DNA of 64,000 nt. It comes from Paenibacillus piri. GTDB lineage: Bacteria > Bacillota > Bacilli > Paenibacillales > NBRC-103111. Both the position numbers and the translations under genes were made by a program. Every line of letters begins with the position of its first letter. Within the stretch, counting starts at the first letter, position 1. Location of the stretch: NCBI RefSeq assembly GCF_004354045.1, contig NZ_SMRT01000001.1, forward strand, positions 620,001 through 684,000, in the 5' to 3' direction. Positions 34,408-43,590 of this stretch are shown here, in pieces. Below the pieces are notes generated by a model. The model was not told the DNA's origin, did not search any database, and saw only the letters and a program-made list of their open reading frames with translations.

Positions 34408-35418
34408 ATGACAAAAATAAAAATCGGCATTATCGGCGTTGGCCGAATCGGCAAGCTGCATGCAGGGCATCTCGTACGGCAGCCGAATGCGGAGGTGAGC
34501 ATCGTTTCGGACGTAGCGGTTACGGAGGAGCTGCGGCAGTGGGCCGCAGAGCTGGGAATTCCCCGCATCAGCGCGGATTACCGGGACGTATTGCGGGATC
34601 CGGACATACAGGCGGTTTACATTTGCTCCTCTACGCATACGCATGTTCCGCTGATCGAAGAAGCGGCGGAGCAGGGCAAGCATATTTTTTGCGAAAAGCC
34701 GGTCAGTATGGATTACGTGCAGACAGAGCGCGCGCTGGAGGCCGTCAAAAAGCACGGCGTTTTGCTGCAAACCGGGTTTAACCGGAGGTTCGACCATAAC
34801 TTCAAGCGGGTCCGCGATTGCGTGCAATCCGGACAAATCGGCGATCCGCATCTGATTAAAATAACGTCCCGCGATCCGGCTCCGCCTCCGGCCGACTATA
34901 TCCGTGTGTCCGGCGGACTGTTTATGGATATGGCGATCCATGATTTCGACATGGCGCGGTTTGTTGCGAACAGCGAGGTACAGGAAGTATATGCGCAGGG
35001 GGCGGTATTGATCGACCCGGCGATCGGCGAGCTGGGCGATATCGACACGGCGATTACGACGCTCAAGTTCGCCAACGGCGCGTTGGGCGTTATCGACAAC
35101 AGCCGTCAGGCCGTATACGGCTATGATCAGCGTGTAGAGGTGTTCGGCTCGGCGGGCTGCATTCAGATCGCCAACGACCATTCGAATACGGCCGAAATCA
35201 GCACCAAGGATGCCGTATTCCGCGACAATCCGAAATATTTTTTCCTGGAGCGCTACGAGCAGGCTTATGCCGACGAAAACCGGGCCTTTCTCCAAGCCAT
35301 TGCGAGCGGCGGGCAGACGCCGGTTGACGGCAACGACGCGCTGCAGGCGGAACGTATCGCCGCTGCAGCCAAACGTTCCTTGCAGGAAGGCAGGCCGGTT
35401 AAGCTGGAAGAACTGTAA
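34408..35418 (+). CDS. iolG: Inositol 2-dehydrogenase (Gfo/Idh/MocA family)
   Basis: NAD-dependent dehydrogenase that oxidises myo-inositol to inosose, the first step. The 336-residue protein has an N-terminal Rossmann domain (IGIIGVGRIGKLHAGHL), the conserved FCEKPVS motif with the catalytic Lys, and the Asp/His pair in MDMAIHDFDMARF. Placement between iolE and iolB supports the inositol role. GAAAGAGG lies upstream of ATG 34408. Confidence 0.92.
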   Translation: MTKIKIGIIGVGRIGKLHAGHLVRQPNAEVSIVSDVAVTEELRQWAAELGIPRISADYRDVLRDPDIQAVYICSSTHTHVPLIEEAAEQGKHIFCEKPVSMDYVQTERALEAVKKHGVLLQTGFNRRFDHNFKRVRDCVQSGQIGDPHLIKITSRDPAPPPADYIRVSGGLFMDMAIHDFDMARFVANSEVQEVYAQGAVLIDPAIGELGDIDTAITTLKFANGALGVIDNSRQAVYGYDQRVEVFGSAGCIQIANDHSNTAEISTKDAVFRDNPKYFFLERYEQAYADENRAFLQAIASGGQTPVDGNDALQAERIAAAAKRSLQEGRPVKLEEL

Positions 35419-35460
35419 ATCTGCGCGAGTAAATCGATAAATGAGGAGGACTCACTCAAC

Positions 35461-36285
35461 ATGGCCAAATCCGAATTGATCGTACCCGGCGCTCCGGAGC
35501 CGGGAGCCAACGGCAGCATGGTTACCGTGACGCCGGCATCGGCAGGATGGACATATGTAGGCTTTGAAGTATTCCGGTTGACGCCGGGCCAGTCGTTTCA
35601 ACGGGAGGCGGACGGTTCGACGGAGCTGTGCGCGGTACTGCTGAGCGGCAAGGCGAATGCATCCGCAGGCGGCAAGAGCTGGAGCGGGATTGGCGAGCGG
35701 ATGAGCGTGTTCGAGCATAAGCGGCCGTATTGCATATACGTTCCACCGGGTCAACAGCTTGAGCTTGAAGCGTTAACCGGCGTCGAGCTTGCCGTTTGCA
35801 GCGCGCCGGCCGAAGGGAAGCTGGAGGCACGCCTGATCGAGCCGGAGGACATTGAAGTGGAAATTCGCGGTCAGGGGAATACGGAGCGCCGCATTCATCA
35901 AATTTTACCTGAAACCAAGCTTGCGGAAAGCCTGCTCGTCGTCGAGGTGTATACGCCGAACGGCCATTGGTCCAGCTATCCGCCGCATAAGCATGATGAA
36001 GACAATTTGCCTGCCGAGTCGTATTTGGAGGAAACGTACTACCACCGGATTCAGCCTGAGCACGGTTTTGCCGTTCAACGCGTATATACGGACGATCGTT
36101 CGCTGGATGAGACGCTGATCGTCAATAACGGCGACACGGTGCTCGTCCCGCGGGGCTACCATCCGGTATCCGCGCCTCCGGGCTATGATGTGTACTACTT
36201 GAACGTCATGGCCGGACCGGTCCGCACGTGGAAGTTCCATAACGATCCCGACCATGAATGGATTTTTAACGAGTGGAAGAAGTAA
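35461..36285 (+). CDS. iolB: 5-deoxy-glucuronate isomerase
   Basis: Two-cupin isomerase, 274 residues, that converts 5-deoxyglucuronate to 5-keto-2-deoxygluconate. The second cupin carries the metal-binding residues in YPPHKHDED and the Glu/His of LEETYYHRI with PRGYHPVSAPPGYDVYYLN. It lies 42 nt after iolG. Confidence 0.94.
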   Translation: MAKSELIVPGAPEPGANGSMVTVTPASAGWTYVGFEVFRLTPGQSFQREADGSTELCAVLLSGKANASAGGKSWSGIGERMSVFEHKRPYCIYVPPGQQLELEALTGVELAVCSAPAEGKLEARLIEPEDIEVEIRGQGNTERRIHQILPETKLAESLLVVEVYTPNGHWSSYPPHKHDEDNLPAESYLEETYYHRIQPEHGFAVQRVYTDDRSLDETLIVNNGDTVLVPRGYHPVSAPPGYDVYYLNVMAGPVRTWKFHNDPDHEWIFNEWKK

Positions 36286-36336
36286 CTCGCTGCCGGCATC
36301 ATATTTCATCGATTATGAACGGAAGGGGGCTCGGAC

Positions 36337-37329
36337 ATGAGCCTGTTATCTTTTGAGCAAATCCGCACTCTCGATTTTATCGGTTTAGGCCGTCTGTGCA
36401 TCGATTTGAATGCGAATGAAATCCATCGTCCGATGGAGGAAACCCGTACCTTTACGAAATACGTCGGAGGCTCTCCGGCCAATATTACGATTGCGGCAGC
36501 CCGGCTCGGCATGAAAGCCGGCTTTATCGGCCGCGTGTCGGACGATCAGCACGGCCGGTTTATTACCGGCTATTTGCGCAAGGAAGGCATCGATACCTCC
36601 AGTGTCATTACGGACCGATCGGGCACGGTAACGGGGCTCGCGTTCACTGAAATTTTGTCGCCGACGGAATGCAGCATATTGATGTACCGCGACAATGTCG
36701 CCGATTTCAAGCTGGAGCCGGGCGACGTCTCCGAGGCTTACATCAGCAGCGCCAAGGCGATTCTCATTTCCGGCACGGCGCTGGCCAAAAGCCCGTCGAG
36801 AGAAGCGGCGTTCAAGGCGATCGAATTGGCGAGAAAGCACAAGGTCGTCGTCTTTCTCGATATCGATTACCGGCCGTACAGCTGGACTTCGCGCGAAGAA
36901 GCGGGCATTTACTGCGGACTCGCCGCCGAGAAAAGCGACGTAATCCTGGGCGGTAGAGAGGAATTTGATCTGATGGATGCCGTGTACGGCACCGCGGAGC
37001 GCAGCGACCGGGCGACGGCCGACCGCTGGTTCGGCCATCACGCCCAAATCGTGCTTGTCAAGCACGGAGGAGACGGCTCGGCGGCATTTACGAAAGACGG
37101 CCGCGTGCTGACGGGCAGAACGTTCCCGGCCAACGTCGTGAAAACGTTCGGTGCGGGCGATTCGTTCGCCGGCGCGTTTATTTACGGGCTTATGAACGGC
37201 TGGGATATCGGACGCTGCCAGGAGTTCGGAAGCGCGTCCGCTTCGATCGTCGTATCCAACCACAGCTGCTCGGACGCCATGCCGACCGCAGAGCAAATAC
37301 AGGCGGTCATTGACGCCAATCCGGCATAG
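36337..37329 (+). CDS. iolC: 5-dehydro-2-deoxygluconokinase
   Basis: PfkB-family kinase, 330 residues. YVGGSPANITIAAARLG is the substrate-side signature and FGAGDSFAGAF the C-terminal ATP/catalytic motif with the base Asp. It phosphorylates 5-dehydro-2-deoxygluconate for the following aldolase. GGAAGGGGG precedes ATG 36337. Confidence 0.94.
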   Translation: MSLLSFEQIRTLDFIGLGRLCIDLNANEIHRPMEETRTFTKYVGGSPANITIAAARLGMKAGFIGRVSDDQHGRFITGYLRKEGIDTSSVITDRSGTVTGLAFTEILSPTECSILMYRDNVADFKLEPGDVSEAYISSAKAILISGTALAKSPSREAAFKAIELARKHKVVVFLDIDYRPYSWTSREEAGIYCGLAAEKSDVILGGREEFDLMDAVYGTAERSDRATADRWFGHHAQIVLVKHGGDGSAAFTKDGRVLTGRTFPANVVKTFGAGDSFAGAFIYGLMNGWDIGRCQEFGSASASIVVSNHSCSDAMPTAEQIQAVIDANPA

Positions 37330-37529
37330 CGACATCATATGCTTGTGCAGACAAGACCGTTATTAAGTCATATTATATAACTATGGTAATTTTAGATTGC
37401 CGCTCGCTAAATGGAGTCTGGCTGCTGCAGGTATGAGGCGGGCAGATCTGGCCGGTACTACAGTTCCGGGTATGTTCGATTGACTGGCCCATTTTTCTGC
37501 AAGCGCAGCGGGAGGGGAGGTAGACATAT

Positions 37530-38375
37530 ATGCTAGTTACGTTAAAAGAACTCGTTGACCGCGCGGCAGCGGGCGACTATGCCGTGCCTGCATTCAACGT
37601 TTACGGCTACGAGGATATTGCTCCGGTAATTCGGGCGGCGGAGGAGCTCGGCGCGCCGGTCATCCTTGCCGCCAACATTCCGGCGATCAAGCATATGCCG
37701 CTCGACTATTTGGCGCCGCAAATGCTTGCGGCCGCACAGGGCGCATCCGTGCCGGTATGCGTTCATCTCGACCACGGCAAAGATTTGCCGTCTTGTATGG
37801 AGGCGATCCGCCACGGCTTCAGCTCCGTCATGTATGACGGATCGCAGCTGCCGCTCAAGGACAACATCCGGACGACCGAAGAAATCGCCGAATATGCGCA
37901 TGCGCACGGCGTTTCCGTCGAAGCGGAGATCGGCTCGGTCGGCTACTCCGATCCGTCGATCGCGATGAAGCACATCCTTTCCGATCCCGAGGAAGTGGAG
38001 CTGTTCGTGCGCAAAACGGGGATCGACGCCGTTGCCGTATCCGTCGGGACGGTGCACCGGATGGAAACGCAGGGCGCCAGCATCGACTTCGGGCTGCTGC
38101 AGCGCATTGAAGACAGCGTTCGCGTTCCGCTTGTCATCCACGGCTCGAGCGGTGTGCCTGATGCGGATTTGACCAGGCTCGTCAAGACGCGCGTCGGCAA
38201 AATCAACATCGGCACTGCGCTACGCATGGCTTTCGGCCATACGATGCGGGCCGAGATGGAGCGCAATCCGCAGGCATTCGACCGGGTCAGCTTGTTTCAA
38301 GAGCCGATGAAGGCGGTCGAAGCGGCGGCCAAACAAAAATTGATCCTTATGGGATGCAGGGGGAAAGGGCTATGA
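37530..38375 (+). CDS. iolJ: Class II aldolase for 6-phospho-5-dehydro-2-deoxy-D-gluconate
   Basis: Zinc-dependent aldolase, 281 residues, that splits the phosphorylated acid to DHAP and malonate semialdehyde. VCVHLDHGK carries the Zn His and catalytic Asp, and EAEIGSVG and [15 protein letters not shown] are class II landmarks. It resembles fructose-bisphosphate aldolases, but the iol context favours IolJ. A 200-nt gap with no gene precedes it; GGGAGGGGAGG supports ATG 37530. It ends with an ATGA overlap with iolA. Confidence 0.9.
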   Translation: MLVTLKELVDRAAAGDYAVPAFNVYGYEDIAPVIRAAEELGAPVILAANIPAIKHMPLDYLAPQMLAAAQGASVPVCVHLDHGKDLPSCMEAIRHGFSSVMYDGSQLPLKDNIRTTEEIAEYAHAHGVSVEAEIGSVGYSDPSIAMKHILSDPEEVELFVRKTGIDAVAVSVGTVHRMETQGASIDFGLLQRIEDSVRVPLVIHGSSGVPDADLTRLVKTRVGKINIGTALRMAFGHTMRAEMERNPQAFDRVSLFQEPMKAVEAAAKQKLILMGCRGKGL

Positions 38376-39820
38376 CCGTACCGACATTAAAAAACTGGAT
38401 TGGCGGCGAGTGGGTCGCAGCGGCATCCGCGCCTGTTGTAGAGGTACCGAATCCGGCTACAGGCGAACCGATCGCCATGGTGCCGCATTCGACGAAGGAA
38501 GATTTGGACCGCGCCGTAGCCGCCGCCAAGGCGGCTTTCCAGGAGTGGAAGCAGGTGGCGGTCCCGCGCCGGGCAAGAATATTGTTTAAATACCAGCAGC
38601 TGCTGGTCGATCATTGGCAGGAGCTGGCTGAGTTGGTAACCCGGGAGAACGGCAAGGCACTCTCCGAAGCGCTGGGCGAAGTGCAGCGCGGCATCGAATG
38701 CGTCGAGTTTGCCGCCGGAGCGCCTACGCTGATGATGGGCAGCACGCTGCCGGATATCGCGACGGGGCTCGAGTCGAACTTTCACCGTTACCCGATCGGA
38801 GTCGTCGGCGGCATTACGCCGTTCAACTTTCCGATGATGGTCCCCTGCTGGATGTTCCCGCTTGCGATCGCCTGCGGCAACACGTTCGTGCTGAAGCCTT
38901 CGGAACGTACCCCGCTGCTGGCCAATCGGCTGGCGGAGCTGTTTGCCGAAGCCGGGCTGCCGGCCGGCGTGTTGAACATTGTGCACGGCGCCCATGATGT
39001 GGTGAACGGGCTGCTGGAGCATCGCGATGTGAGCGCGATCTCATTCGTCGGCTCGCAGCCTGTGGCCGAATACGTGTACAAAACCGCGGCCGCGGGCGGC
39101 AAGCGGGTGCAGGCGTTGGCCGGCGCCAAAAATCACTCAATCGTCCTGCCGGACGCCAATCTCGATCTGGCGGTCAAAGAAATCGTCAATGCGGCGTTCG
39201 GCTCCGCCGGCGAGCGCTGCATGGCGACTTCCGTAGTCGTAGCTGTCGGCTCGATTGGCGATGCACTGGTTGACAAACTGGTCGAGGCGGCCAAATCGAT
39301 CCGCATCGGCAACGGCATGAACGAGGGCGTGTTTCTCGGACCTGTCATCCGTGACTCGCATAAAGTCCGTACGCTCGGCTACATCGAGAGCGGCGAGCAG
39401 CAAGGAGCCAAGCTCGCGCTGGACGGCCGAAACGCTGCAGAAGCTGCAGGCGCCGGCTATTTCGTCGGGCCGACCGTGTTCGATCAGGTGAAGCCGGGAA
39501 TGAAAATTTGGAGCGACGAGATTTTTGCGCCTGTCCTATCGGTTGTCCGTGCCGACAGTCTGGATGAGGCGATCGAGATCGCCAATCAGTCGGAATTTGC
39601 CAACGGCGGCTGCCTGTATACGGATAGCGCCAAGGCGATTCGTCATTACCGGGAGCATATCGATGCCGGAATGCTTGGCATTAATGTCGGCGTACCTGCG
39701 CCGATGGCGTTTTTCCCGTTTTCCGGCTACAAGAAATCGTTCTACGGCGATCTGCATGCCAATGGCAAGGACGGCGTCGAATTTTATACGCGCAAAAAAA
39801 TGGTGGTTGCCCGCTACTAA
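38372..39820 (+). CDS. iolA: Methylmalonate/malonate-semialdehyde dehydrogenase (CoA-acylating)
   Basis: Aldehyde dehydrogenase superfamily, about 482 residues. It turns malonate semialdehyde into acetyl-CoA and CO2, closing the inositol pathway. The catalytic Cys lies in GSAGERCMA, and [18 protein letters not shown] is the characteristic MmsA stretch (partly quoted). ATG 38372 has GGGGGAAAGGG about 3-5 nt upstream and overlaps the iolJ stop. Confidence 0.94.
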   Translation: MTVPTLKNWIGGEWVAAASAPVVEVPNPATGEPIAMVPHSTKEDLDRAVAAAKAAFQEWKQVAVPRRARILFKYQQLLVDHWQELAELVTRENGKALSEALGEVQRGIECVEFAAGAPTLMMGSTLPDIATGLESNFHRYPIGVVGGITPFNFPMMVPCWMFPLAIACGNTFVLKPSERTPLLANRLAELFAEAGLPAGVLNIVHGAHDVVNGLLEHRDVSAISFVGSQPVAEYVYKTAAAGGKRVQALAGAKNHSIVLPDANLDLAVKEIVNAAFGSAGERCMATSVVVAVGSIGDALVDKLVEAAKSIRIGNGMNEGVFLGPVIRDSHKVRTLGYIESGEQQGAKLALDGRNAAEAAGAGYFVGPTVFDQVKPGMKIWSDEIFAPVLSVVRADSLDEAIEIANQSEFANGGCLYTDSAKAIRHYREHIDAGMLGINVGVPAPMAFFPFSGYKKSFYGDLHANGKDGVEFYTRKKMVVARY

Positions 39821-39952
39821 TATCTGGAAACTCATTACCGGACGTTTCCGGCGATCCGTCGGCGCTTGCCGCCGACAGGCATTGACCGGGGTCCGGACAT
39901 GGATGCGAAACGACACTGTTTGACGCCGAAAGTCCGAAAGGAGAAATAACGG

Positions 39953-40987
39953 ATGAAAGCTCTTGTAAAGACCGAGCCCGGCCCGGGCCATGTCGAGCTG
40001 ATCGATGTGCCGGAGCCGCGCTGCGGCGAGCATGACGTCAAAATCGAAATCCGGTATACCGGTATTTGCGGTACCGATCTGCATGTTTTGCACGATACAT
40101 TCAAAAATTACCCGCCGGTTATTTTGGGACATGAGTTTTCCGGCGTAATCGCGGAAACCGGCTCCTCGGTAAGCAGCGTGCGTATAGGCGACCGCGTCGC
40201 CGTCAATCCGTCAACTGCCGTCACCTGCGGCCACTGCGACGACTGCCGGCAAGGCTATTATATGTTTTGCCCGATTCGTCGCGGTATGGGCCACGGCGTG
40301 AACGGGGCGTTCACGAAATATGCGGTTGTTCGGGACGACCAGGTGCATAAGCTGCCGGACGACGTGACATTGGAGGAAGCCGCGTTAGCCGAGCCGCTCG
40401 CTTGTGCCGTGCAGGCAGTGGAGGAGCTGACGGACATTCATCTCGGCGACACGGTGCTGCTGTCGGGGCCGGGGCCGATCGGCACGCTGTGCCTTCTGCT
40501 GCTGGTCGCCAAAGGCTGCAATGTGATCGTCGCCGGAACGACGCAGGACCGGCTGCGCCTCGAGCTGGCGCAGCAGCTTGGCGCCGCGCTGACCATAGAC
40601 GTGCTGCAGGAGGATCTGCAGCAGGTGGTCCAGCGCGAAACCGGCGGCCGCGGGGTCGACGTCGCCATGGAATGCGCGGGCGTCGAAGCTTCCGCGGCTG
40701 CCTGTTTGCAGGCGGTGAAGCGTCGCGGCCGCTACGTTCAGGTCGGTATCTATGGCAAGGAAATCCGCATTGCCTTCGATACGATCCTGTACAAGCAGCT
40801 GATTGTGGCGGGCACGCTGGCCCATTCCATGCAGACGTGGAGCCGCACCCTCCAGCTGCTCCGCCAGCGAAAACTGCCGCTAGCGCATACGATTACGCAT
40901 ACGATACCGTTAAGCCGCTGGCAGGAAGGCTTTGCCCTATGCGAAAAGAAGCAGGGCTTAAAGGTGCTGCTGACTTACGATGAGTAG
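39953..40987 (+). CDS. Zinc-dependent medium-chain alcohol/polyol dehydrogenase
   Basis: An MDR-superfamily dehydrogenase of 344 residues. Catalytic zinc ligands are in GICGTDLH and LGHEFSG, the structural zinc set is CGHCDDCRQGYYMFC, and the NAD fold has SGPGPIGTL. It resembles sorbitol/threonine dehydrogenases. Being last in the iol operon (132 nt after iolA, before the terminator), it may oxidise an inositol isomer or related polyol; that is inferred. GAAAGGAG precedes ATG 39953. Confidence 0.88.
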   Translation: MKALVKTEPGPGHVELIDVPEPRCGEHDVKIEIRYTGICGTDLHVLHDTFKNYPPVILGHEFSGVIAETGSSVSSVRIGDRVAVNPSTAVTCGHCDDCRQGYYMFCPIRRGMGHGVNGAFTKYAVVRDDQVHKLPDDVTLEEAALAEPLACAVQAVEELTDIHLGDTVLLSGPGPIGTLCLLLLVAKGCNVIVAGTTQDRLRLELAQQLGAALTIDVLQEDLQQVVQRETGGRGVDVAMECAGVEASAAACLQAVKRRGRYVQVGIYGKEIRIAFDTILYKQLIVAGTLAHSMQTWSRTLQLLRQRKLPLAHTITHTIPLSRWQEGFALCEKKQGLKVLLTYDE

Positions 40988-41036
40988 TGGAAGCGTTCCG
41001 TTTCCCGGGGATAAGGTTATGCCCATTGCAATGAAA

Positions 41037-41085
41037 ATGAAAAAGCATCATTCGACGTGACCTCGCCGAATGGTGCTTTTTCATT
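41037..41085 (+). terminator. Terminator of the inositol operon
   Basis: A 19-bp stem (41037-41055 with 41067-41085, one mismatch) with A- and T-rich ends stops transcription on the plus strand about 50 nt after the dehydrogenase gene. Confidence 0.85.
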
Positions 41086-41228
41086 GTACGAACTAATCGA
41101 ACGCATGCCTCTGGACGGCCGGGTAACGGCGCGGGAGGCAGCATAAATCGTGCAACCGGTAAGTGTGACGATTAAAGTAGTTGAAATAATCAAGAGTTTA
41201 GAGATTTGCAGCAGGTGTGGAAGCGCGA

Positions 41229-41275
41229 TAGCAACTTCGAGGAGTAGCTTAAAGCTGCATCCAAGCTAGTTGCTA
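41229..41275. other. Gap 41086-41304: nested inverted repeat, no gene
   Basis: The gap holds no coding frame of merit. TAGCAACT (41229-41236) faces AGTTGCTA (41268-41275), and inside it AGCTTAAAGCT is also self-complementary. With no T-run it is not a clear terminator for the minus-strand LacI gene that ends at 41305, though it may act as one. Confidence 0.45.
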
Positions 41276-41304
41276 AAGGCCACCACGGCCCGCTGAATCG
41301 TGCC

Positions 41305-42336
41305 TTATCGTGCCATATTCCGAGCCGTGCTGTCCCTGATGATCAACTCCGGCTTCTTCGGCATTTCTATGGTTACCGGCTTGCCCTCAATCCGCTGCAG
41401 CAGAAGATCGACCAGTTTGGCGCTGGCCCAGGAAATATCGTAGCTGACGTTGGTCAGATTCGGCCGCAAGCTCCGGAAAAACTCGGAAGGACCAAAGCCG
41501 ATCACCGATACATCCCGTGGCACCCGGTATCCATTGTCTGTGAAGTAGTTCAAGGCGGCAACGGTTGTGATTTCGTTGGAAATCATAAGGGCCGTCGGCC
41601 TTTCCGTCTGAAACAGCATATGGATGCCGTTATAGCTCTCATTCATTTGCCCTTGGACTTTGACAATCATTTCCTCCCTGAACGGAACATGGTACATATC
41701 CAGCGCCTTCTTGAAGCCTTTAATACGGTCCGCATTAAAGGGCAAATAGCCTCCCTTCACGTTGCCTACCAGGAAACGAATGTCCGTATGGTTCAAATCC
41801 AGCAAGTATTTGCCGGCAATAAACCCGCCTTCAACATCGTCCGAAGACACGTAATAGTGGTCTTCGGGTTTGTCCGAATACTTCATGTTAAAGACATAAG
41901 GAATTTCCGCCTCCTCCAGCAAGGAAGTCAGTCCGTCGTTATGCGATGGGCTAAAGATGATAAATCCGTCCGCCACCTGATTTTTGATCACTTCAAAATA
42001 CGACTCGGAATCTCCTTCTGCGGAAGTGATAAGCAATATGTTATATCCTTCCTTATGGGCTTTCTCCGTCAGCGCTTTGAATTGAGCCTGGAATCCGGCA
42101 TTGAACATGATATGACTGATATGAGATTGGCTGATGACGAGGCCGAGGATGTAGCTTTTACCGGATTTGAAGATCCGGGCGGTTTGACTTGGAATATATC
42201 CTAGACTCTCTATAGCGTCCAACACATTCTGCCTTGTGCGGGGTTTGACGAGAGCAGATTGGTTTAATACTCTGGATACGGTAGAGGTCGTCACTTTCGC
42301 TTTCTCAGCTACATCGCGGATCGTGGGCTTTTTAAT
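41305..42336 (-). CDS. LacI-family regulator 1 of the glycohydrolase island, apparent ATT start
   Basis: A 343-residue LacI repressor. A complete N-terminal helix-turn-helix (KKPTIRDVAEKAKVTTSTVS) is obtained only if translation starts at ATT 42336. A TGA lies three codons upstream, and the next usual start (GTG 42294) would cut off half the DNA-binding domain. AAGGAG is only 1 nt from the ATT, but AGGGG lies 10 nt away. The paralogue at 43591-44622 shows the same ATT. Operator site 1 overlaps its own promoter, so it is probably self-repressed. Effector is unknown, likely the imported glycoside. Confidence 0.85.
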   Translation of the reverse strand: MKKPTIRDVAEKAKVTTSTVSRVLNQSALVKPRTRQNVLDAIESLGYIPSQTARIFKSGKSYILGLVISQSHISHIMFNAGFQAQFKALTEKAHKEGYNILLITSAEGDSESYFEVIKNQVADGFIIFSPSHNDGLTSLLEEAEIPYVFNMKYSDKPEDHYYVSSDDVEGGFIAGKYLLDLNHTDIRFLVGNVKGGYLPFNADRIKGFKKALDMYHVPFREEMIVKVQGQMNESYNGIHMLFQTERPTALMISNEITTVAALNYFTDNGYRVPRDVSVIGFGPSEFFRSLRPNLTNVSYDISWASAKLVDLLLQRIEGKPVTIEMPKKPELIIRDSTARNMAR

Positions 42337-42372
42337 TCTCCTTCACCCCTAACAAAAAATAAATAACCTAGA

Positions 42373-42392
42373 ATGGGAACGATATCATTATA
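42373..42392 (-). promoter_or_regulatory. Operator site 1 and -10 box of LacI regulator 1
   Basis: ATGGGAACGATATCAT (42373-42388) matches 13 of 16 positions of the palindrome ATGGTATCGATACCAT found at 49671. On the minus strand a TATAAT box at 42392-42387 overlaps its edge, placing the operator at the transcription start of the LacI gene. Confidence 0.65.
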
Positions 42393-42449
42393 ACAGTTTT
42401 TTTCGATAAAAACATCCATTTTCCGATTTGAATTCTCCCCAAAATCGAG

Positions 42450-42478
42450 TTGACATACGTGATGAGTAGTAATAATAT
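42450..42478 (+). promoter_or_regulatory. Promoter of the AraC regulator gene
   Basis: TTGACA (42450-42455), a 17-bp spacer and TAATAT (42473-42478). Operator site 2 lies about 36 nt downstream. Confidence 0.7.
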
Positions 42479-42514
42479 GAAAACATAAGTGCTTATAAAT
42501 ATGCGAATTCAAAA

Positions 42515-42530
42515 ATGGCAACGATACCAT
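42515..42530. promoter_or_regulatory. Operator site 2, upstream of the AraC gene
   Basis: ATGGCAACGATACCAT matches 14 of 16 positions of the site at 49671 and is flanked by A-run and T-run, extending the symmetry to AAAAATGG/CCATTTTT. Bound repressor would block transcription from the promoter at 42450. Confidence 0.7.
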
Positions 42531-42656
42531 TTTTGACTCAATACCCCGCAATTAGGTCCTATCCGCATTCCGTTATGTACACCCCAAGCCAGATGTTGAA
42601 ATCAGGTTATCTGAGCTATATCATCGATCAAAAAAACGAGAGAAGAGGGGATGGCA

Positions 42657-43493
42657 ATGCAACATTCATACCGAATTATGGAGAAACCGGTTCAAAATTA
42701 TAGCTTCTCCGACGTGGTCCCTGTATATTATCATTCTTCTCAAAGCCCTCGCACCGTGCCGCAAAACAGACCGAACCTGACGCAGAAGTTCGAGAGCAGC
42801 ATGTCTAATGAATACGCTAATGTAATCGAGTTGGAAGAGAGACTAAGTAAGACGGTCATGAAATGCACTGCCAGAAAGCTTCGGGAAACAATGGACTCTA
42901 TCGCTATTTCCTTGGATTACATACAGCAGGCAGATACGGTGGCCGCCCGCAGGGTTTACCTTCAACTGATCCACGCCATGATTCGAACGATATACAAATC
43001 CGGTATCTCTCTCCACGAAGTATTGAGAAATCATGCCGACTATCATGCCGACATCGAACAATTCCAAACGAAGCAGGAGATTCATGAGTTTGTTGAACAA
43101 TTGTGCATTTCGATTTGCAGTAATTTAGCCGATCCGCGTATTGACAAATATCACCGGATCGTATGGGAAGTCACATCCTACATTGATGAGCATTTTAATC
43201 AGGATTTCGGATTGGGGCAATTGTCCGAGCGAATGAATTGCTCTTCAACCTATATTAACCGTTTACTGAAGCAGCACACGGGCAGCACTTTTTACAACCT
43301 GCTCACAGAGAAGCGCATCATTCACTCCAAACAGCTGCTGTCCATGAATGATTTGACGATTAACCGGATCAGCGAGGAAGTGGGATATAATAATGTGCAC
43401 AGTTTCATTCGCGCCTTCAAACGCAGTGAAGGAATTACTCCTGGTCAATTTCGCGAGTTTCTGATGGGAGATGGGATGGAATTCGAGTGCTGA
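42657..43493 (+). CDS. AraC-family transcriptional regulator without receiver domain
   Basis: About 278 residues. The C-terminal double helix-turn-helix is typical (DFGLGQLSERMNCSSTYINRLL and INRISEEVGYNNVHSFIRAFKR regions, ending GITPGQFREF). The N-terminal half is helical and resembles the linker of YesN-type response regulators, but there is no receiver domain, cupin or membrane segment. ATG 42657 was chosen because AGAGGGG ends 6 nt before it; ATG 42651 is too close. It may activate the ABC transporter or nucleoside hydrolase genes. Confidence 0.85.
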   Translation: MQHSYRIMEKPVQNYSFSDVVPVYYHSSQSPRTVPQNRPNLTQKFESSMSNEYANVIELEERLSKTVMKCTARKLRETMDSIAISLDYIQQADTVAARRVYLQLIHAMIRTIYKSGISLHEVLRNHADYHADIEQFQTKQEIHEFVEQLCISICSNLADPRIDKYHRIVWEVTSYIDEHFNQDFGLGQLSERMNCSSTYINRLLKQHTGSTFYNLLTEKRIIHSKQLLSMNDLTINRISEEVGYNNVHSFIRAFKRSEGITPGQFREFLMGDGMEFEC

Positions 43494-43590
43494 CGAAGCG
43501 AACAAAAACTCCGTATGCAGCGACCGGATCGAAATCGTCGGCGCTTCCCACATACAAAGTTTTATTCAACGGCCTTTGCAGGCAAGCTTT